Counted from the first letter of the stretch, positions 19,386 to 29,118 are shown. The stretch: DNA of 64,000 nucleotides from Cyclobacteriaceae bacterium (GCA_019638235.1 JAHBUE010000001.1:1784492-1848491); one strand, 5' to 3'. Program-made: numbers and translations. Notes: generated from the sequence alone by a model not told the origin.

Positions 19386-19508
19386 TTGGGCGCAAAGATA
19401 ATAGTTGCGCTATCGTTACCCAATAAACCGCGCCATACAACCGTTACGGAATACAGGTTTTTATTAATGCTGATTTCGAGTATTTTGCCTGACTAAAAAT
19501 TAAAAGTT

Positions 19509-20690
19509 ATGCGCATATTAAAATTTGGCTTCCCCGCTGTTTTACTCATCACCGCCTTGTTGCAATGCAATAATGGCACAAAGCCGGTTGTTGAACTGCC
19601 TCTGGGCGAAGACGGCAGCGTTGCTGCGTTAACGGAGTATTCAAAATCGTTGCCGTTAGAGAAGATTAAGTTGCCTGCCGGATTTTCCATTGAAGTTTTT
19701 GCAGAAGTGGAAAACGCCCGCTCTATGGTAATGAGTCCTTCAGGTGTGTTGTATGTGGGCAATCGCAATGGCGATAAGGTATTTGCTGTGAAAGATACCG
19801 ATGGCGATTTTAAAGCCGATAAAAAATGGGTGATTGCCTCCGGGCTTAATATGCCCAATGGTGTTGCGTTTAAAGATGGCGATTTATACGTGGCTGAAGT
19901 TAACCGCATTTTAAAATATGCTGGCATTGAGTCGAAATTAGCAAATCCGCCCGCACCCACTATTATAAATGATGCCTATCCAAAAGACACGCATCACGGT
20001 TGGAAGTACATTGCCTTTGGGCCTGACGGAAAATTGTATGTTCCGGTAGGGGCGCCCTGCAATATATGCGAATCGAAAGATGAAATTTATGCAAGCATTA
20101 CACGTATTAATGCTGATGGCAGCGGCCGCGAAATTTTTGCACGCGGTGTGCGCAATACGGTAGGCTTTACCTGGCACCCGGTAACTAAGGAGCTTTGGTT
20201 TACTGATAACGGCAGAGATATGTTGGGCGATGATATTCCGCCTTGCGAATTGAATTATGCACCGAAGGCCGGGATGCACTTTGGTTACCCGTATTGTCAT
20301 GGTGGTACTATTAAAGACCCTGAATTTGGTAACAAGCGCCCTTGCGATGATTTTGTAGATCCGGCTCAAAACCTGGGGCCGCATACTGCACCGTTGGGAA
20401 TAAAATTTTATACAGGCGATATGTTTCCGTCAGCGTATAAGAACCAGGCCTTTATTGCTGAGCATGGTTCGTGGAACCGGACGCAGAAAATCGGGTATCG
20501 AGTTAGCCTTGTTAAAATTCAAAACAACACGAAAGCTACCGCTTATGAAACGTTTGCTGATGGTTGGTTAGATGATGCAACTCAAAAGTATTGGGGGCGC
20601 CCGGTTGATGTTTTGGTGCTGAACGATGGTTCCATGCTGGTATCAGACGACCATGCAAATGTGGTGTATAGAATTTCGTACAAGGGATGA
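19509..20690 (+). CDS. sorbosone-dehydrogenase-like PQQ beta-propeller lipoprotein
   Basis: 393 residues with a lipoprotein signal (LLITALLQCNNGTKP, Cys near residue 18). The protein has the six-bladed propeller pattern of the glucose/sorbosone dehydrogenase family: LPAGFSIEVFAEVENARSM near 55, HHGWKYIAFGPDGKLYVPVG near 160, RGVRNTVGFTWHP near 213 and AEHGSWNRTQKIGYR near 317. Members oxidise sugars with PQQ in the periplasm or on the surface; several Bacteroidota copies lack proven activity. The gene stands alone, with a repeat-word spacer after it. Confidence 0.88.
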   Translation: MRILKFGFPAVLLITALLQCNNGTKPVVELPLGEDGSVAALTEYSKSLPLEKIKLPAGFSIEVFAEVENARSMVMSPSGVLYVGNRNGDKVFAVKDTDGDFKADKKWVIASGLNMPNGVAFKDGDLYVAEVNRILKYAGIESKLANPPAPTIINDAYPKDTHHGWKYIAFGPDGKLYVPVGAPCNICESKDEIYASITRINADGSGREIFARGVRNTVGFTWHPVTKELWFTDNGRDMLGDDIPPCELNYAPKAGMHFGYPYCHGGTIKDPEFGNKRPCDDFVDPAQNLGPHTAPLGIKFYTGDMFPSAYKNQAFIAEHGSWNRTQKIGYRVSLVKIQNNTKATAYETFADGWLDDATQKYWGRPVDVLVLNDGSMLVSDDHANVVYRISYKG

Positions 20691-20692
20691 TG

Positions 20693-20812
20693 AGTTACAA
20701 GCAATGAGCCTCAAGTTGCAAACAATAAGTCTCAAAGCTACATAACTCGAAACTCATAATTCATAACCTGAAACTTGTAACCCGTAACTTGTACCTCGCA
20801 ACCCGAACCCCG
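20693..20812. repeat. degenerate repeat-word spacer before lgt
   Basis: The whole gap between two genes is made of variations on short words such as AACTCGAAACTCATAATTC, CTGAAACTTGTAACCC and GTAACTTGTACC. It has no coding potential I can support. Similar word-like stretches occur elsewhere in the window (see findings). Confidence 0.7.
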
Positions 20813-20813
20813 T

Positions 20814-21596
20814 ATGTATCCTGTACTTTTTAAACTTGGCAGTGTAACCATTTACAGTTATGGCTTTTTAATTGCCATTGGTGTGGTATGCGCAGTAGCG
20901 TACATGACTATTCGCGGAAAGAAGGAAGTGGGGCTTACGTTCGACCAGGCCAATACGTTGTTTCTGCTTGTTTTTATTGCTGCGGTAGTGGGTGGCAAAG
21001 TGTTCCTGTTTTTTGAAAACCCGTCATGGTATATGGAAAGCCCGAAGCGGTTGTTTACCGGAAGTGGCTTTGTGTTTTATGGTTCGTTTTTGTTTGCCGT
21101 GCCTACCATGTTGTGGTTCTTTAAAAAGAACAAGCTGCCGGTTTACCAAATGCTGGATATTATGGCCATAGTTACTTGCTTAGTACACATGTTTGGCAGA
21201 TTGGGGTGCTTTATGGCGGGCTGTTGTTATGGCAAACCTACCACGTCTGCGTTTGGTGTTGTGTTTACCGACCCCGCTTGTCAGGCCAAACCGCTTAACA
21301 CCCCGCTTTACCCCACGCAGTTAATGGAATCGGGATTTATTTTTTTAGTGATGCTATTCCTGTTGTTCATCCGGCAGAAAAAGAAATTTCACGGGCAGTT
21401 GTTTTTGCTGTACCTCATGCTGTATGCCGTTGGAAGGTTTGTGTTGGAATATTTTCGGGGCGATGAAGTGCGCGGCTTTGTGGTTGATGGCTATGTATCG
21501 CACTCGCAGTTTATTGCGCTGGCTATTTTTGGCGTAGCGGCATTGATTTACGGAAGGTGGTCGAAGCGGAATAGGGTTGTTGGTGGGAAGAAATGA
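20814..21596 (+). CDS. lgt: prolipoprotein diacylglyceryl transferase
   Basis: 260 residues, seven hydrophobic segments. The Lgt hallmarks are IYSYGFLIAIGV near residue 13, HMFGRLGCFMAGCCYGKPT near 125 (the conserved HGGL-GR region) and YPTQLMES near 163. Lgt moves a diacylglyceryl group from phosphatidylglycerol to the Cys of lipobox proteins in the inner membrane. Several lipoproteins in this window depend on such an enzyme. Bacteroidota often have more than one Lgt-like gene, so this may not be the only copy. Its ATG directly follows the repeat-word spacer. Confidence 0.9.
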   Translation: MYPVLFKLGSVTIYSYGFLIAIGVVCAVAYMTIRGKKEVGLTFDQANTLFLLVFIAAVVGGKVFLFFENPSWYMESPKRLFTGSGFVFYGSFLFAVPTMLWFFKKNKLPVYQMLDIMAIVTCLVHMFGRLGCFMAGCCYGKPTTSAFGVVFTDPACQAKPLNTPLYPTQLMESGFIFLVMLFLLFIRQKKKFHGQLFLLYLMLYAVGRFVLEYFRGDEVRGFVVDGYVSHSQFIALAIFGVAALIYGRWSKRNRVVGGKK

Positions 21597-21631
21597 ACAA
21601 GAAAAGAGTCAAGCGCTTCGCTGAAAATAAA

Positions 21632-21659
21632 AAAGCCGTAGAAAAACTTCCACGGCTTT
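21632..21659 (-). terminator. terminator of the tRNA gene
   Basis: On the minus strand, just after the tRNA 3' end, AAAGCCGT (rc of 21652-21659) pairs with ACGGCTTT (rc of 21632-21639) and is followed by a T-rich run. The hairpin can also end the plus-strand lgt transcript. Confidence 0.7.
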
Positions 21660-21660
21660 G

Positions 21661-21734
21661 TGGGCCCAGCAGGGCACGATCCTGCGACCCCCTGATTATG
21701 AGTCAGGTGCTCTAACCAGCTGAGCTATGGGCCC
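21661..21734 (-). tRNA. tRNA with CAT anticodon (Met elongator or Ile2)
   Basis: A 74-nt cloverleaf reads GGGCCCA acceptor, D-stem GCTC with loop AGCTGGTTA, anticodon stem CCTGA with loop CTCATAA, a five-base variable region GGGTC, T-stem GCAGG and discriminator A. CCA is not encoded. All stems pair. The T-loop is ATCGTGC in place of the normal TTCRANY, giving A54 and T58. The CAT anticodon fits elongator Met or lysidine-modified Ile2; sequence alone does not decide. It is not the initiator by its fully paired 1-72 position. Confidence 0.93.
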
Positions 21735-21903
21735 TGATTTGATCAAAAATCAGGTCGCAATGTTAGCATTTTGACAGCTAAAATCCCAATCCGTTTGCGC
21801 TATTTCATTAGTTAAACTTTTTAATTCAGGCAACATTTGCATATTTGAGGTTAATACGGAAGCCTGATTTTTAGACGGCATTTATAGATTTTTTAAACAG
21901 GTT

Positions 21904-23061
21904 ATGAGCAAGGAAACAAAGCGGATTATTCTCCAGGTTGGTTTATTCATACTCACGTTTATCACTACCACATTGGCCGGGGCCTCCTGGTGTTATGGCA
22001 AAACGTATATCGCAATCGTTCCGTTTAATATTCTGGTTGACGACACCTTTACGTTGAATGACTTTTGGAGCGGATTGCATTTCTCCGTTCCTTTTTTACT
22101 TATTCTCACGGTGCATGAATTTGGGCATTACCTCACGGCTAAACATAACCGCATAAAATCCAGCTTACCGTATTATATACCCATGCCGCCAATTCCGTTT
22201 TCTATCGGAACAATGGGCGCCATTATACGGTTGCGTCAGCGTGTTAGCTCGCTTAAAGTAAATTTTGATATTGGTATTGCCGGCCCGTTGGCGGGTTTTG
22301 TTATGGCATTAATCATTTTGTTTTACGGATTTATCAATCTTCCCCCGGCAGAGTACATTTTTGAAATTCATCCGGAGTATGAACAATACGGATTTGATTA
22401 TGCAGCGCATGTATATGGAAATCAGGAGGGAGTTATTGATGTGGTGATCGGCAAAAATCTACTCTTTCTTTTCTTTGAAAAGTTTGTTGCCGATCCGCAG
22501 CGTATGCCAAACCCACACGAGATCATGCACTATCCCTACCTGTTTTCCGGTTTCTTAGCGCTTATCTTTACGGCATTGAACCTGCTACCCATCGGACAAT
22601 TGGATGGCGGCCATGTGTTGTACGGATTGGTTGGCTATAAAAACCATAAGCTGATCGCATCAGGTGTTTTTATCGCATTTATTTTTTATGCCGGGTTGGG
22701 ATTAGTACATCCGTTGCAACCTATGGGCGACCTGATTTTTTACGCACCGGCCTATGTGATATTTCTTGTACTTTGCTTACGCGGATTGAAATTCTCAAAT
22801 CAGAGCACAATAATGATTGCCTTACTGATTTTTGCCGGGCAGTTTGTGTGGGCGTGGCTTCAGCCATCGGTAAACGGTTTTACCGGATGGCTGTTGTTTG
22901 CGTTTATAATTGGAAGATTGGCAGGAGTCGATCATCCGCCCGCAGAAATTGAAGAGAAACTTGATACAAACCGCCAGGTATTAGGTTGGATCGCCCTGAT
23001 AATTTTTGTGATCTGCTTCAGTCCTTACCCCATTGAAATGACTGCCGCTATTCCTGAATAA
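21904..23061 (+). CDS. site-2 protease family zinc metalloprotease (M50)
   Basis: 385 residues with about seven to eight membrane segments. The zinc site is TVHEFGHYLTAKH near residue 64 (HExxH) and NLLPIGQLDGGHVLYGL near 228 supplies the second motif (NxxPxxxLDGG). The IRLRQRVSSLKVNFDIGIAGPLAGF segment is typical of the EGY-like/Bacteroidota group without a PDZ domain. Such proteases cleave within the membrane, often anti-sigma factors or signal-peptide remnants. No anti-sigma gene is adjacent, so the substrate is unknown. The convergent downstream gene overlaps its end by 14 bp. Confidence 0.92.
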   Translation: MSKETKRIILQVGLFILTFITTTLAGASWCYGKTYIAIVPFNILVDDTFTLNDFWSGLHFSVPFLLILTVHEFGHYLTAKHNRIKSSLPYYIPMPPIPFSIGTMGAIIRLRQRVSSLKVNFDIGIAGPLAGFVMALIILFYGFINLPPAEYIFEIHPEYEQYGFDYAAHVYGNQEGVIDVVIGKNLLFLFFEKFVADPQRMPNPHEIMHYPYLFSGFLALIFTALNLLPIGQLDGGHVLYGLVGYKNHKLIASGVFIAFIFYAGLGLVHPLQPMGDLIFYAPAYVIFLVLCLRGLKFSNQSTIMIALLIFAGQFVWAWLQPSVNGFTGWLLFAFIIGRLAGVDHPPAEIEEKLDTNRQVLGWIALIIFVICFSPYPIEMTAAIPE

Positions 23062-24916
23062 TAATTTTTTGGGATTGATACGTGTGCCCGTCAAAGTACC
23101 GCACAATGTACAGGCCGGGCAGGGGCGATACAAGCTTTATGCGTTTCTTGTTTTCTTCTTCCGTTTCTTCAATCCTTACAGGCCGCCCCGATGGTGAAAG
23201 AACTTGCAGTTGATGAGCCCTTCCTTCCAAAAAGAACTCGCCTTTCGTTGGATTTGGATAAAGCGCTACCGGTTTTTTAATACGCCCTTCTGTTGAGGTT
23301 ACAGGCGCTACCGTGCCGGGGCCGAAGCGCGGCCGTATCATCAGGCTGCCGGTAAGCACCGTGTTTTGTAGCCACGTGTTCGGGTTGTTGATGCCGCCAG
23401 TATTCACATACAAATGCTCGCCCGAATCGTTACTCGCATCCAGGCCGATCAACACCCGGCCAGATGCCTGGCGCCAGCCGATAAAAAAAGTATCCTGAAC
23501 AATAGCAGATGGAGTAAACTCCCGCAAAACAAATTGATTGTTACTGTTTCGCTGAACAGGCACAAGTTCTTCTAAAAGTATAGTACCGGGTTTGCCGTTG
23601 TCATTATCCCAGACGTAAAACATAACTGTTGAAGCAAACGTGCCGTAGGAAGTCGGGAAGTACACATACACACCGTTTATCGTATCCGGGTCGGGCGTTT
23701 GCATTACAAACCGGTAGGCGGCAACATTACCAGGTTGCGTAAGGCCAACAGCATATTCGGCAATGCCGTCATCGTAGGCGTAAAAATCTTTCAATATAGA
23801 AACAGTGCTTATGGTATCGTTCACTCTGAAATCTATATTTCCAAAATCAGGGCGAATGGTATCATCGGCCTGTAACGTAATGGTGTTGCTAACAACTACT
23901 GAATCGGCAGCGGGATCGATGTTGGATATGGAGGGCAACGTGTCTGTTTCGATCACCCGTTGTTCATAGGCCAACATCGTTGGCAGTATGGCTAAGTAAT
24001 CTCTAAGCTGTATGCTCACCTCCTGGAGTAACGAGTTATTTTTATACGATTCAACCCTGGCGGAATAATTATAGTTTGATGGTTGTGTGATTCCTTCAAG
24101 GTTACTCAATCCAAACCTGGGATATAATGATTGATCTGGCTGGGTGAGCAGGTGCGTAACCGGAACGGCATAATAGCTACCAAACGCTGGTGAAAGCAAG
24201 GTATAAAGTGAACGATCAGGAATTGATCTGCTCCCTTCAGTTCTGCCTTTGTTCATATAAACATAATCAATATGCCAGGCGTCAAACCGTCCTGACTGCC
24301 TTCCATAAGCCTGAAAGCGAAACTGAAAATCGTCATGGAAATATTGATTTTGGTTGATGCGCAATTCAGCGTAATAGAATTGATCGGGTTCCTGCGCATC
24401 GGTAGGACGAAGCGTGAAAGCTTCTATCCAGTTGCCGGTATCGTTTAACAATTCAAGACGCAGGTAGTCATTAGGATCAGGCGCTTCGCCAAATCCGCCC
24501 CATTGGTAATAGAAGCTAAGGAACACCGAGTTTTGTTCGGCTATGCTAACTTCCGTCATTTTAATCTTGCGCGAAACCATTATATCGGTTGGCCCTGTAT
24601 CGAGGTTTTGGTTGGGGTTGGGTGCATAAGGTGTGCCGTTTCCATCAAGGCCGTCAAACGTGGCTACGTTTATGGTTGGCGGGTTAATGGCCGAGCCGGA
24701 GTTAATCCATATATGGGCTTTATCCTCCCACAATGTATCGGTATGTGCCAATGAAGAAAAGTCATCCCAGAAGGGAAGGGAAAGCGGCTCAAACGCTTTT
24801 TGCCGTGCTGATGAAGTGTGCGGGTTGCTATGGGCAATCGGGTACACGGTCAGCTGGGCAAAGGCCACAACCGGTAATAAAAACAATACTGCCGAATACA
24901 ATGAGTAAGCGCGCAC
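23048..24916 (-). CDS. exported T9SS type A cargo protein
   Basis: 622 residues with a signal peptide (LYSAVLFLLPVVAFAQ, cut near residue 20). The N-terminal half has a jelly-roll-like region (LPFWDDFSSLAHTDTLW near 47; LSFYYQWGG near 130). The last 75 residues begin KKPVALYPNPTKGEFFL and end with a short basic-hydrophobic strand, which is the type A Por sorting domain. It is exported through T9SS and attached to or released from the cell surface. Its GTG start follows the PASTA stop codon with no gap, so the ddl-PASTA-cargo genes are probably one transcript. Function unknown. Confidence 0.85.
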   Translation of the reverse strand: MRAYSLYSAVLFLLPVVAFAQLTVYPIAHSNPHTSSARQKAFEPLSLPFWDDFSSLAHTDTLWEDKAHIWINSGSAINPPTINVATFDGLDGNGTPYAPNPNQNLDTGPTDIMVSRKIKMTEVSIAEQNSVFLSFYYQWGGFGEAPDPNDYLRLELLNDTGNWIEAFTLRPTDAQEPDQFYYAELRINQNQYFHDDFQFRFQAYGRQSGRFDAWHIDYVYMNKGRTEGSRSIPDRSLYTLLSPAFGSYYAVPVTHLLTQPDQSLYPRFGLSNLEGITQPSNYNYSARVESYKNNSLLQEVSIQLRDYLAILPTMLAYEQRVIETDTLPSISNIDPAADSVVVSNTITLQADDTIRPDFGNIDFRVNDTISTVSILKDFYAYDDGIAEYAVGLTQPGNVAAYRFVMQTPDPDTINGVYVYFPTSYGTFASTVMFYVWDNDNGKPGTILLEELVPVQRNSNNQFVLREFTPSAIVQDTFFIGWRQASGRVLIGLDASNDSGEHLYVNTGGINNPNTWLQNTVLTGSLMIRPRFGPGTVAPVTSTEGRIKKPVALYPNPTKGEFFLEGRAHQLQVLSPSGRPVRIEETEEENKKRIKLVSPLPGLYIVRYFDGHTYQSQKIIIQE

Positions 24917-25735
24917 TTAATTCAATGGATTATCCTCGTCTTCGTCAATTTCTTCTTCATCGGGTAGAGGCGTACCTTTTTTACCTACCCATACTTCAAC
25001 GACATCGCCTACCTTAATATTTTGGCCGGGCATGGGGTTTTGTTTCAACACAACAACGGGTTCCGTGCCCAACGTATCGCCAACTACCTCAATGGAAATA
25101 TTCAGGTGCGAGCCGAAAATCGGGATTTTGGCATCTTCCAGTGTATATCCGCGAACATCCGGTGCAGGAAAGCTATTGTTTCCGCCATCTTCAACAACGA
25201 GGTCGATAACGGAACCTTTCGGAATGCGCGTGCCCGGTTCAATTTTCTCGCCCTCATAGCGCATTTCTTTTACTAAGTTCAGAAATGGCCCGCGCACTAA
25301 TTGAATGCGGCCGCGTTTTAATTCGTTGCCGCGCAAAATAGCTTCGGCATTAATCAACGACCCGTCAACGAGGTTGGGCATCGGCAGGGTGGGAGGTGTA
25401 ACCCGGTTAAGCGAAATATAAATTACCCTGTCCTTTTTTACTTTTGAACCGGCTGCCGGAAACTGCCGCAATACGGTAAGGGGCGGGTATTCTTCTGTGT
25501 AAGATGAATCGTTGACTTCATAACGAAGGTTACGCTTCACTAAAAAATCTTCAAGCTCTGTAACATTCAGCCCTTCAATACTGGGTACAGTAATGGTTTC
25601 GCCATGATTGGTAGAAGCAGGCAGGTACATATAAAAATAAAATAACGCCAGCAGCATCACGATTACTACCGATGCCAGCAGGCTTACTAAAACTCCGCCT
25701 AATGTTGATGTGTATTTTTTAAGATTCAGTTTCAT
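24917..25735 (-). CDS. membrane-anchored PASTA-domain protein
   Basis: 272 residues: a short cytoplasmic start, one membrane helix (VVIVMLLALFYFYMYL, near residues 22-40) and three PASTA repeats facing the periplasm, seen as VPSIEGLNVTELEDFLVKR, MPNLVDGSLINAEAILRG and APDVRGYTLEDAKIPIF with the typical GSKVKKDRVIYISLN-type strand. The C-terminus is acidic. PASTA domains bind muropeptides. There is no kinase domain. It lies 11 bp downstream of ddl, consistent with a cell-wall role; the rluD gene that often accompanies this pair in Bacteroidota is absent here. Confidence 0.9.
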   Translation of the reverse strand: MKLNLKKYTSTLGGVLVSLLASVVIVMLLALFYFYMYLPASTNHGETITVPSIEGLNVTELEDFLVKRNLRYEVNDSSYTEEYPPLTVLRQFPAAGSKVKKDRVIYISLNRVTPPTLPMPNLVDGSLINAEAILRGNELKRGRIQLVRGPFLNLVKEMRYEGEKIEPGTRIPKGSVIDLVVEDGGNNSFPAPDVRGYTLEDAKIPIFGSHLNISIEVVGDTLGTEPVVVLKQNPMPGQNIKVGDVVEVWVGKKGTPLPDEEEIDEDEDNPLN

Positions 25736-25746
25736 GTGCTGAAAAG

Positions 25747-26832
25747 TTAATACGTTAACGCAGATTCATATCCGCGTTCAATACGTTTGCCGGATTCATA
25801 ACGCTCCGAAGCGAGGTCAATTATCCGGCTGATGAGTTCGGTAAAGCTTATTCCGCGTTCTTTCCACATCATCGGAAACATGGAAGAATTGGTAAAGCCC
25901 GGTATGGTGTTTATTTCGTTCACATATACCTTTCCTTTTTTTGTAAGAAACAGGTCAACACGGGCGAAGTCCTCGCACCGCAATGTTTCATACGCTTTAA
26001 CAGAGGTTTCGCGTATTAATTTTATACTCGTCTCGTCTAATGCGGCAGGAACTTCAATCGATACGGCATCCGGGTCAACGTACTTGGCATCAAACGTATA
26101 GAAATCATATTTCTTTTTAACTACAATTTCGCCCGGGTTCGATGCCTGCACGGGATAGTTGCCGATTATGGCACATTCAATTTCCCTGCCGGTTATAAAT
26201 TCTTCAAAAATCACTTCGTCATCATACTTAAATGCTTCCTCTACCGCTTTTTTAAATTCTGATTTTTTGGAAACTTTTGAAACACCAACGGACGAACCGA
26301 GGCTTGCGGATTTCACCATGAATGGAAGTTTGAGGCTCTTTTCTATTTCGTCAAAATTGATTTTTTCTTTTTCGTAATAACGATAGGCCACGTATTTTGA
26401 AACAGGAACACCTGCCTCTTTTAAAAAACGTTTGGCCACTACTTTGTTCATCGACAGGGCAGAGCCCAACACGCCTGTTCCTACCATCGGCAGTTCCATT
26501 GCCTTTATCATACCCTGAATGCTGCCGTCTTCGCCATTGGTGCCATGCAGCACCGGAAAGATAAGGTCAACTTTTATGCGGTCGCCACTGGCCAATAAAA
26601 TCAGTCCGGCATTTTTCGGGTCAAGTAGCAGCCCAAGCGCTTTGCCCTGTTCAATGTCCGCAGTAACGGTTTGTGTTAAAAACCACTGGCCGGAATTACT
26701 GATGCCAATGGGCAGGGGTTCAAACCGGTCTTTATCGATAAATTCCAGGATATTGCGGGCGGAGTTAACGGAAACGCCATGTTCAACGGAACGCCCGCCA
26801 TACAGCAAGGCTACTTTCTTTTTTCCTGACAT
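25747..26832 (-). CDS. ddl: D-alanine--D-alanine ligase
   Basis: 361 residues, ATP-grasp fold. Motifs: KKVALLYGGRSVEHGVS at the N-terminus, HGTNGEDGSIQGM near 95, EEFITGREIECAIIG near 210, and NEINTIPGFTNSSMFP near 315 (metal and substrate site). It joins two D-Ala molecules for peptidoglycan precursors in the cytoplasm. The start is the ATG at 26832. It heads a minus-strand run with the PASTA and T9SS cargo genes. Confidence 0.97.
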   Translation of the reverse strand: MSGKKKVALLYGGRSVEHGVSVNSARNILEFIDKDRFEPLPIGISNSGQWFLTQTVTADIEQGKALGLLLDPKNAGLILLASGDRIKVDLIFPVLHGTNGEDGSIQGMIKAMELPMVGTGVLGSALSMNKVVAKRFLKEAGVPVSKYVAYRYYEKEKINFDEIEKSLKLPFMVKSASLGSSVGVSKVSKKSEFKKAVEEAFKYDDEVIFEEFITGREIECAIIGNYPVQASNPGEIVVKKKYDFYTFDAKYVDPDAVSIEVPAALDETSIKLIRETSVKAYETLRCEDFARVDLFLTKKGKVYVNEINTIPGFTNSSMFPMMWKERGISFTELISRIIDLASERYESGKRIERGYESALTY

Positions 26833-26889
26833 TTAAAAAATTTTAATAGTTCAAAGATAGTCAATTCTACCGCAATGAACGGATGCTTT

Positions 26890-29094
26890 TTACCGGGAAA
26901 GATAAAACTTAGACGCGTAAAAACGGTTGCCTGCCCGTATGCGCATAATGTAAATACCCGTAGCGGCTGCGCCCAAATCAATCGTAAAGGTCTGGTTAAG
27001 AATATCGGTGGCGGTGGTGTTGACAAATTCGCGACCTATCGCATCCACAATGTAAATGCCTACAGGTTGGCGTTCGGGCAAATTAAAGGTAATGGTTGCT
27101 TCGTTGTTGTTCCAGTAAATGGAATACGGTTCATCTGCCTTCACGCGGGTGGGGCTGTCGTCAAGAAAAAACTCAATGTTATCAAGGTAAACGTTGTTGC
27201 CCCTTGCATTGGTAAACACAAAAGCAAACCGCACCTGTTGTTCGCCAATTACATCAGTAAGGTTTACGAATCTGTCGATTAACCAATTACCGGTAGTGGA
27301 AGGCTTCCAATTGGTTGCCGAAAGTTCACTATAAAACTGGTTGGCATATTCGCTTATCAAGGTTACCGGCCAGGTTGCGCCACAATCTGTTGAAGCTAAA
27401 ATTTTAAACTGGTCGTTGTCTGTTTGATTAAAAGCATAAGCAATGTCGTAGAACATGCTGGCTTTGGTTGTGAAACTAAAATCTAATATCGGGGTTGCCA
27501 GCCAGACTTCTTCGCCCACAACACCCTGGGTGAAAGCCTGAACGGTGGCTGAATTACCGAAGTTAGTTGGTATAAGTTGCCAGTTGGTTCCGTTAGGTGT
27601 GCTGACGGTTGACCAGTTCAACACATCAAATCGTTGCCGCAGTGGTATATAATCGGTTGATTGGTCAACCAACACGGTGGCATTCATAAAACTGTTGGCA
27701 GGGTTATCATCCGGTTCGCCATTGGCTTCTTCAACTTCAACCAATATGGTGTTAAGTCCGGCATTCAGGTTTACTGTTGGTGCGAGTGTTAACGTGCGCG
27801 ATAAGCCGGTTTCTAATGCCGGTGTAATCGGTACAACAAGGGTAGTGGTAGCGCTGCCGTTTACCGAGTAACGAAACGTTACTGTGTTCAGTGGTGCATC
27901 GCTGAGGTTTGCAATGCTAACGACAAGCGGTGCGGAAGTGGCGCACGATATGGGTGAAGGAGAATCTATCCTGTTAATGGCCACATCAATCCTATCACAA
28001 TTTACGGGTGCGGTTAGTCCGGGGGAAGTAAGCAAGCTGTTCCTTCTGGGAATTGTCGGCTCGTTCAAAATAAATTCCATCCGTTCAACTTGCCCTGCGG
28101 TAAACAAGTTCATGCAGACATCATTCGTATAGTCCATGTAATTCTGGAACATTTTAATGATAGGTTCTCCGCATACCGTTGTTTGCGGATGCGAGGGGCA
28201 ACCCGATGTGTTGCCGGTTTGTCGAGGCGTATCAGCTACATAATCTGTACCGCAGGTTGCGTCACCCCAGATGTGGCGTAAACCAAAAAAATGACCTATC
28301 TCGTGTGTGGCGGTGCGGCCTTTGTTGTATTGCGGTTCGAGGTTGAACGGCCCGTAATCATTACTGCCAAATGCTTCGTAGTCAATCACTACGCCATCTG
28401 TTTGTGCCAGGCCGTTCTGATATGCTTCCAATCCTTCAAGCGTTGATACCGGGAATTGTGCAGCCCCTAATGTATTTCCTGAAAGATTCGTAACCCAAAT
28501 GTTCAGGTAGTGTTGCGAAGGCCAGTAGCTATGCGATTTCAATGTAATATTATCTAATAAGGTCGACCATGAGGATTTGCTGCCCTGCACCCGTACAATG
28601 CCGGTAGTGCATAAGCCGTTCGGGTCGCTTTTCGCCAATACAAACTCAATGTCGATACTGCCTGCTACCGGTTGAAACAGTGCAGGGGTATTTGAAGCAT
28701 CGGCATTCAGTCGCTTGAAATCGTTATTGATAACTTCAAGTTGGGAGTAGATTTGCGCGTCTGAAATATTGGTGCCCGTACCAATGGGTTCGCCATTATG
28801 AATGACATGCACCACTACGGGTATCTGGTAGGTATCGCCTTGCTGCCGGTGTGTTTCGCCCTGTTGCTGACGCATCCGCTTTTGCAGTTCCTGTTTCCGG
28901 CTTAGCCATTCTTCAAACTGTAAATCGGATTGCGGCAATTTACCCTCATTGCGAAGTTGCTGCATGTACTGCACGGTTCCGCATCGCTCTTGCGCGTATG
29001 CGTTTACCCCTAAATGAGATAAAACAACAAAAATGAATACACTTACAACAAATTGGCGCACCGGTAATACATTAAACCAAACTATATCAGCCAA
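26890..29094 (-). CDS. secreted M43 (pappalysin-like) metalloprotease, T9SS type A
   Basis: 734 residues. A long n-region precedes the signal helix (FVVSVFIFVVLSHLGVNAYAQ, cut near residue 36). The zinc site THEIGHFFGLRHIWGD near 270 (HExxHxxGxxH) and the Met-turn region QNYMDYTND near 320 place it in peptidase family M43. Two beta-sandwich domains follow, and the last 75 residues are a type A sorting domain with PEREPVGIYIVD-like strands. It is exported through T9SS and degrades extracellular protein. Its 3' end lies 57 bp from ddl but on the same strand; a separate promoter is likely since the ORF is upstream of ddl. Confidence 0.92.
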   Translation of the reverse strand: MADIVWFNVLPVRQFVVSVFIFVVLSHLGVNAYAQERCGTVQYMQQLRNEGKLPQSDLQFEEWLSRKQELQKRMRQQQGETHRQQGDTYQIPVVVHVIHNGEPIGTGTNISDAQIYSQLEVINNDFKRLNADASNTPALFQPVAGSIDIEFVLAKSDPNGLCTTGIVRVQGSKSSWSTLLDNITLKSHSYWPSQHYLNIWVTNLSGNTLGAAQFPVSTLEGLEAYQNGLAQTDGVVIDYEAFGSNDYGPFNLEPQYNKGRTATHEIGHFFGLRHIWGDATCGTDYVADTPRQTGNTSGCPSHPQTTVCGEPIIKMFQNYMDYTNDVCMNLFTAGQVERMEFILNEPTIPRRNSLLTSPGLTAPVNCDRIDVAINRIDSPSPISCATSAPLVVSIANLSDAPLNTVTFRYSVNGSATTTLVVPITPALETGLSRTLTLAPTVNLNAGLNTILVEVEEANGEPDDNPANSFMNATVLVDQSTDYIPLRQRFDVLNWSTVSTPNGTNWQLIPTNFGNSATVQAFTQGVVGEEVWLATPILDFSFTTKASMFYDIAYAFNQTDNDQFKILASTDCGATWPVTLISEYANQFYSELSATNWKPSTTGNWLIDRFVNLTDVIGEQQVRFAFVFTNARGNNVYLDNIEFFLDDSPTRVKADEPYSIYWNNNEATITFNLPERQPVGIYIVDAIGREFVNTTATDILNQTFTIDLGAAATGIYIMRIRAGNRFYASKFYLSR

Positions 29095-29118
29095 ATATAG
29101 TAATCGTAACCATAATTT

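Noticed and set aside
21632-21659. Hairpin near the tRNA as an attachment site for an integrative element
   Set aside because: It has the stem and T-tract of a terminator, and no direct repeat of the tRNA 3' end or integrase gene is in the window.
26875-27282. 135-codon plus-strand frame opposite the M43 protease C-terminus
   Set aside because: The M43 protein has a clear sorting domain on the other strand here; the plus frame lacks recognisable features.
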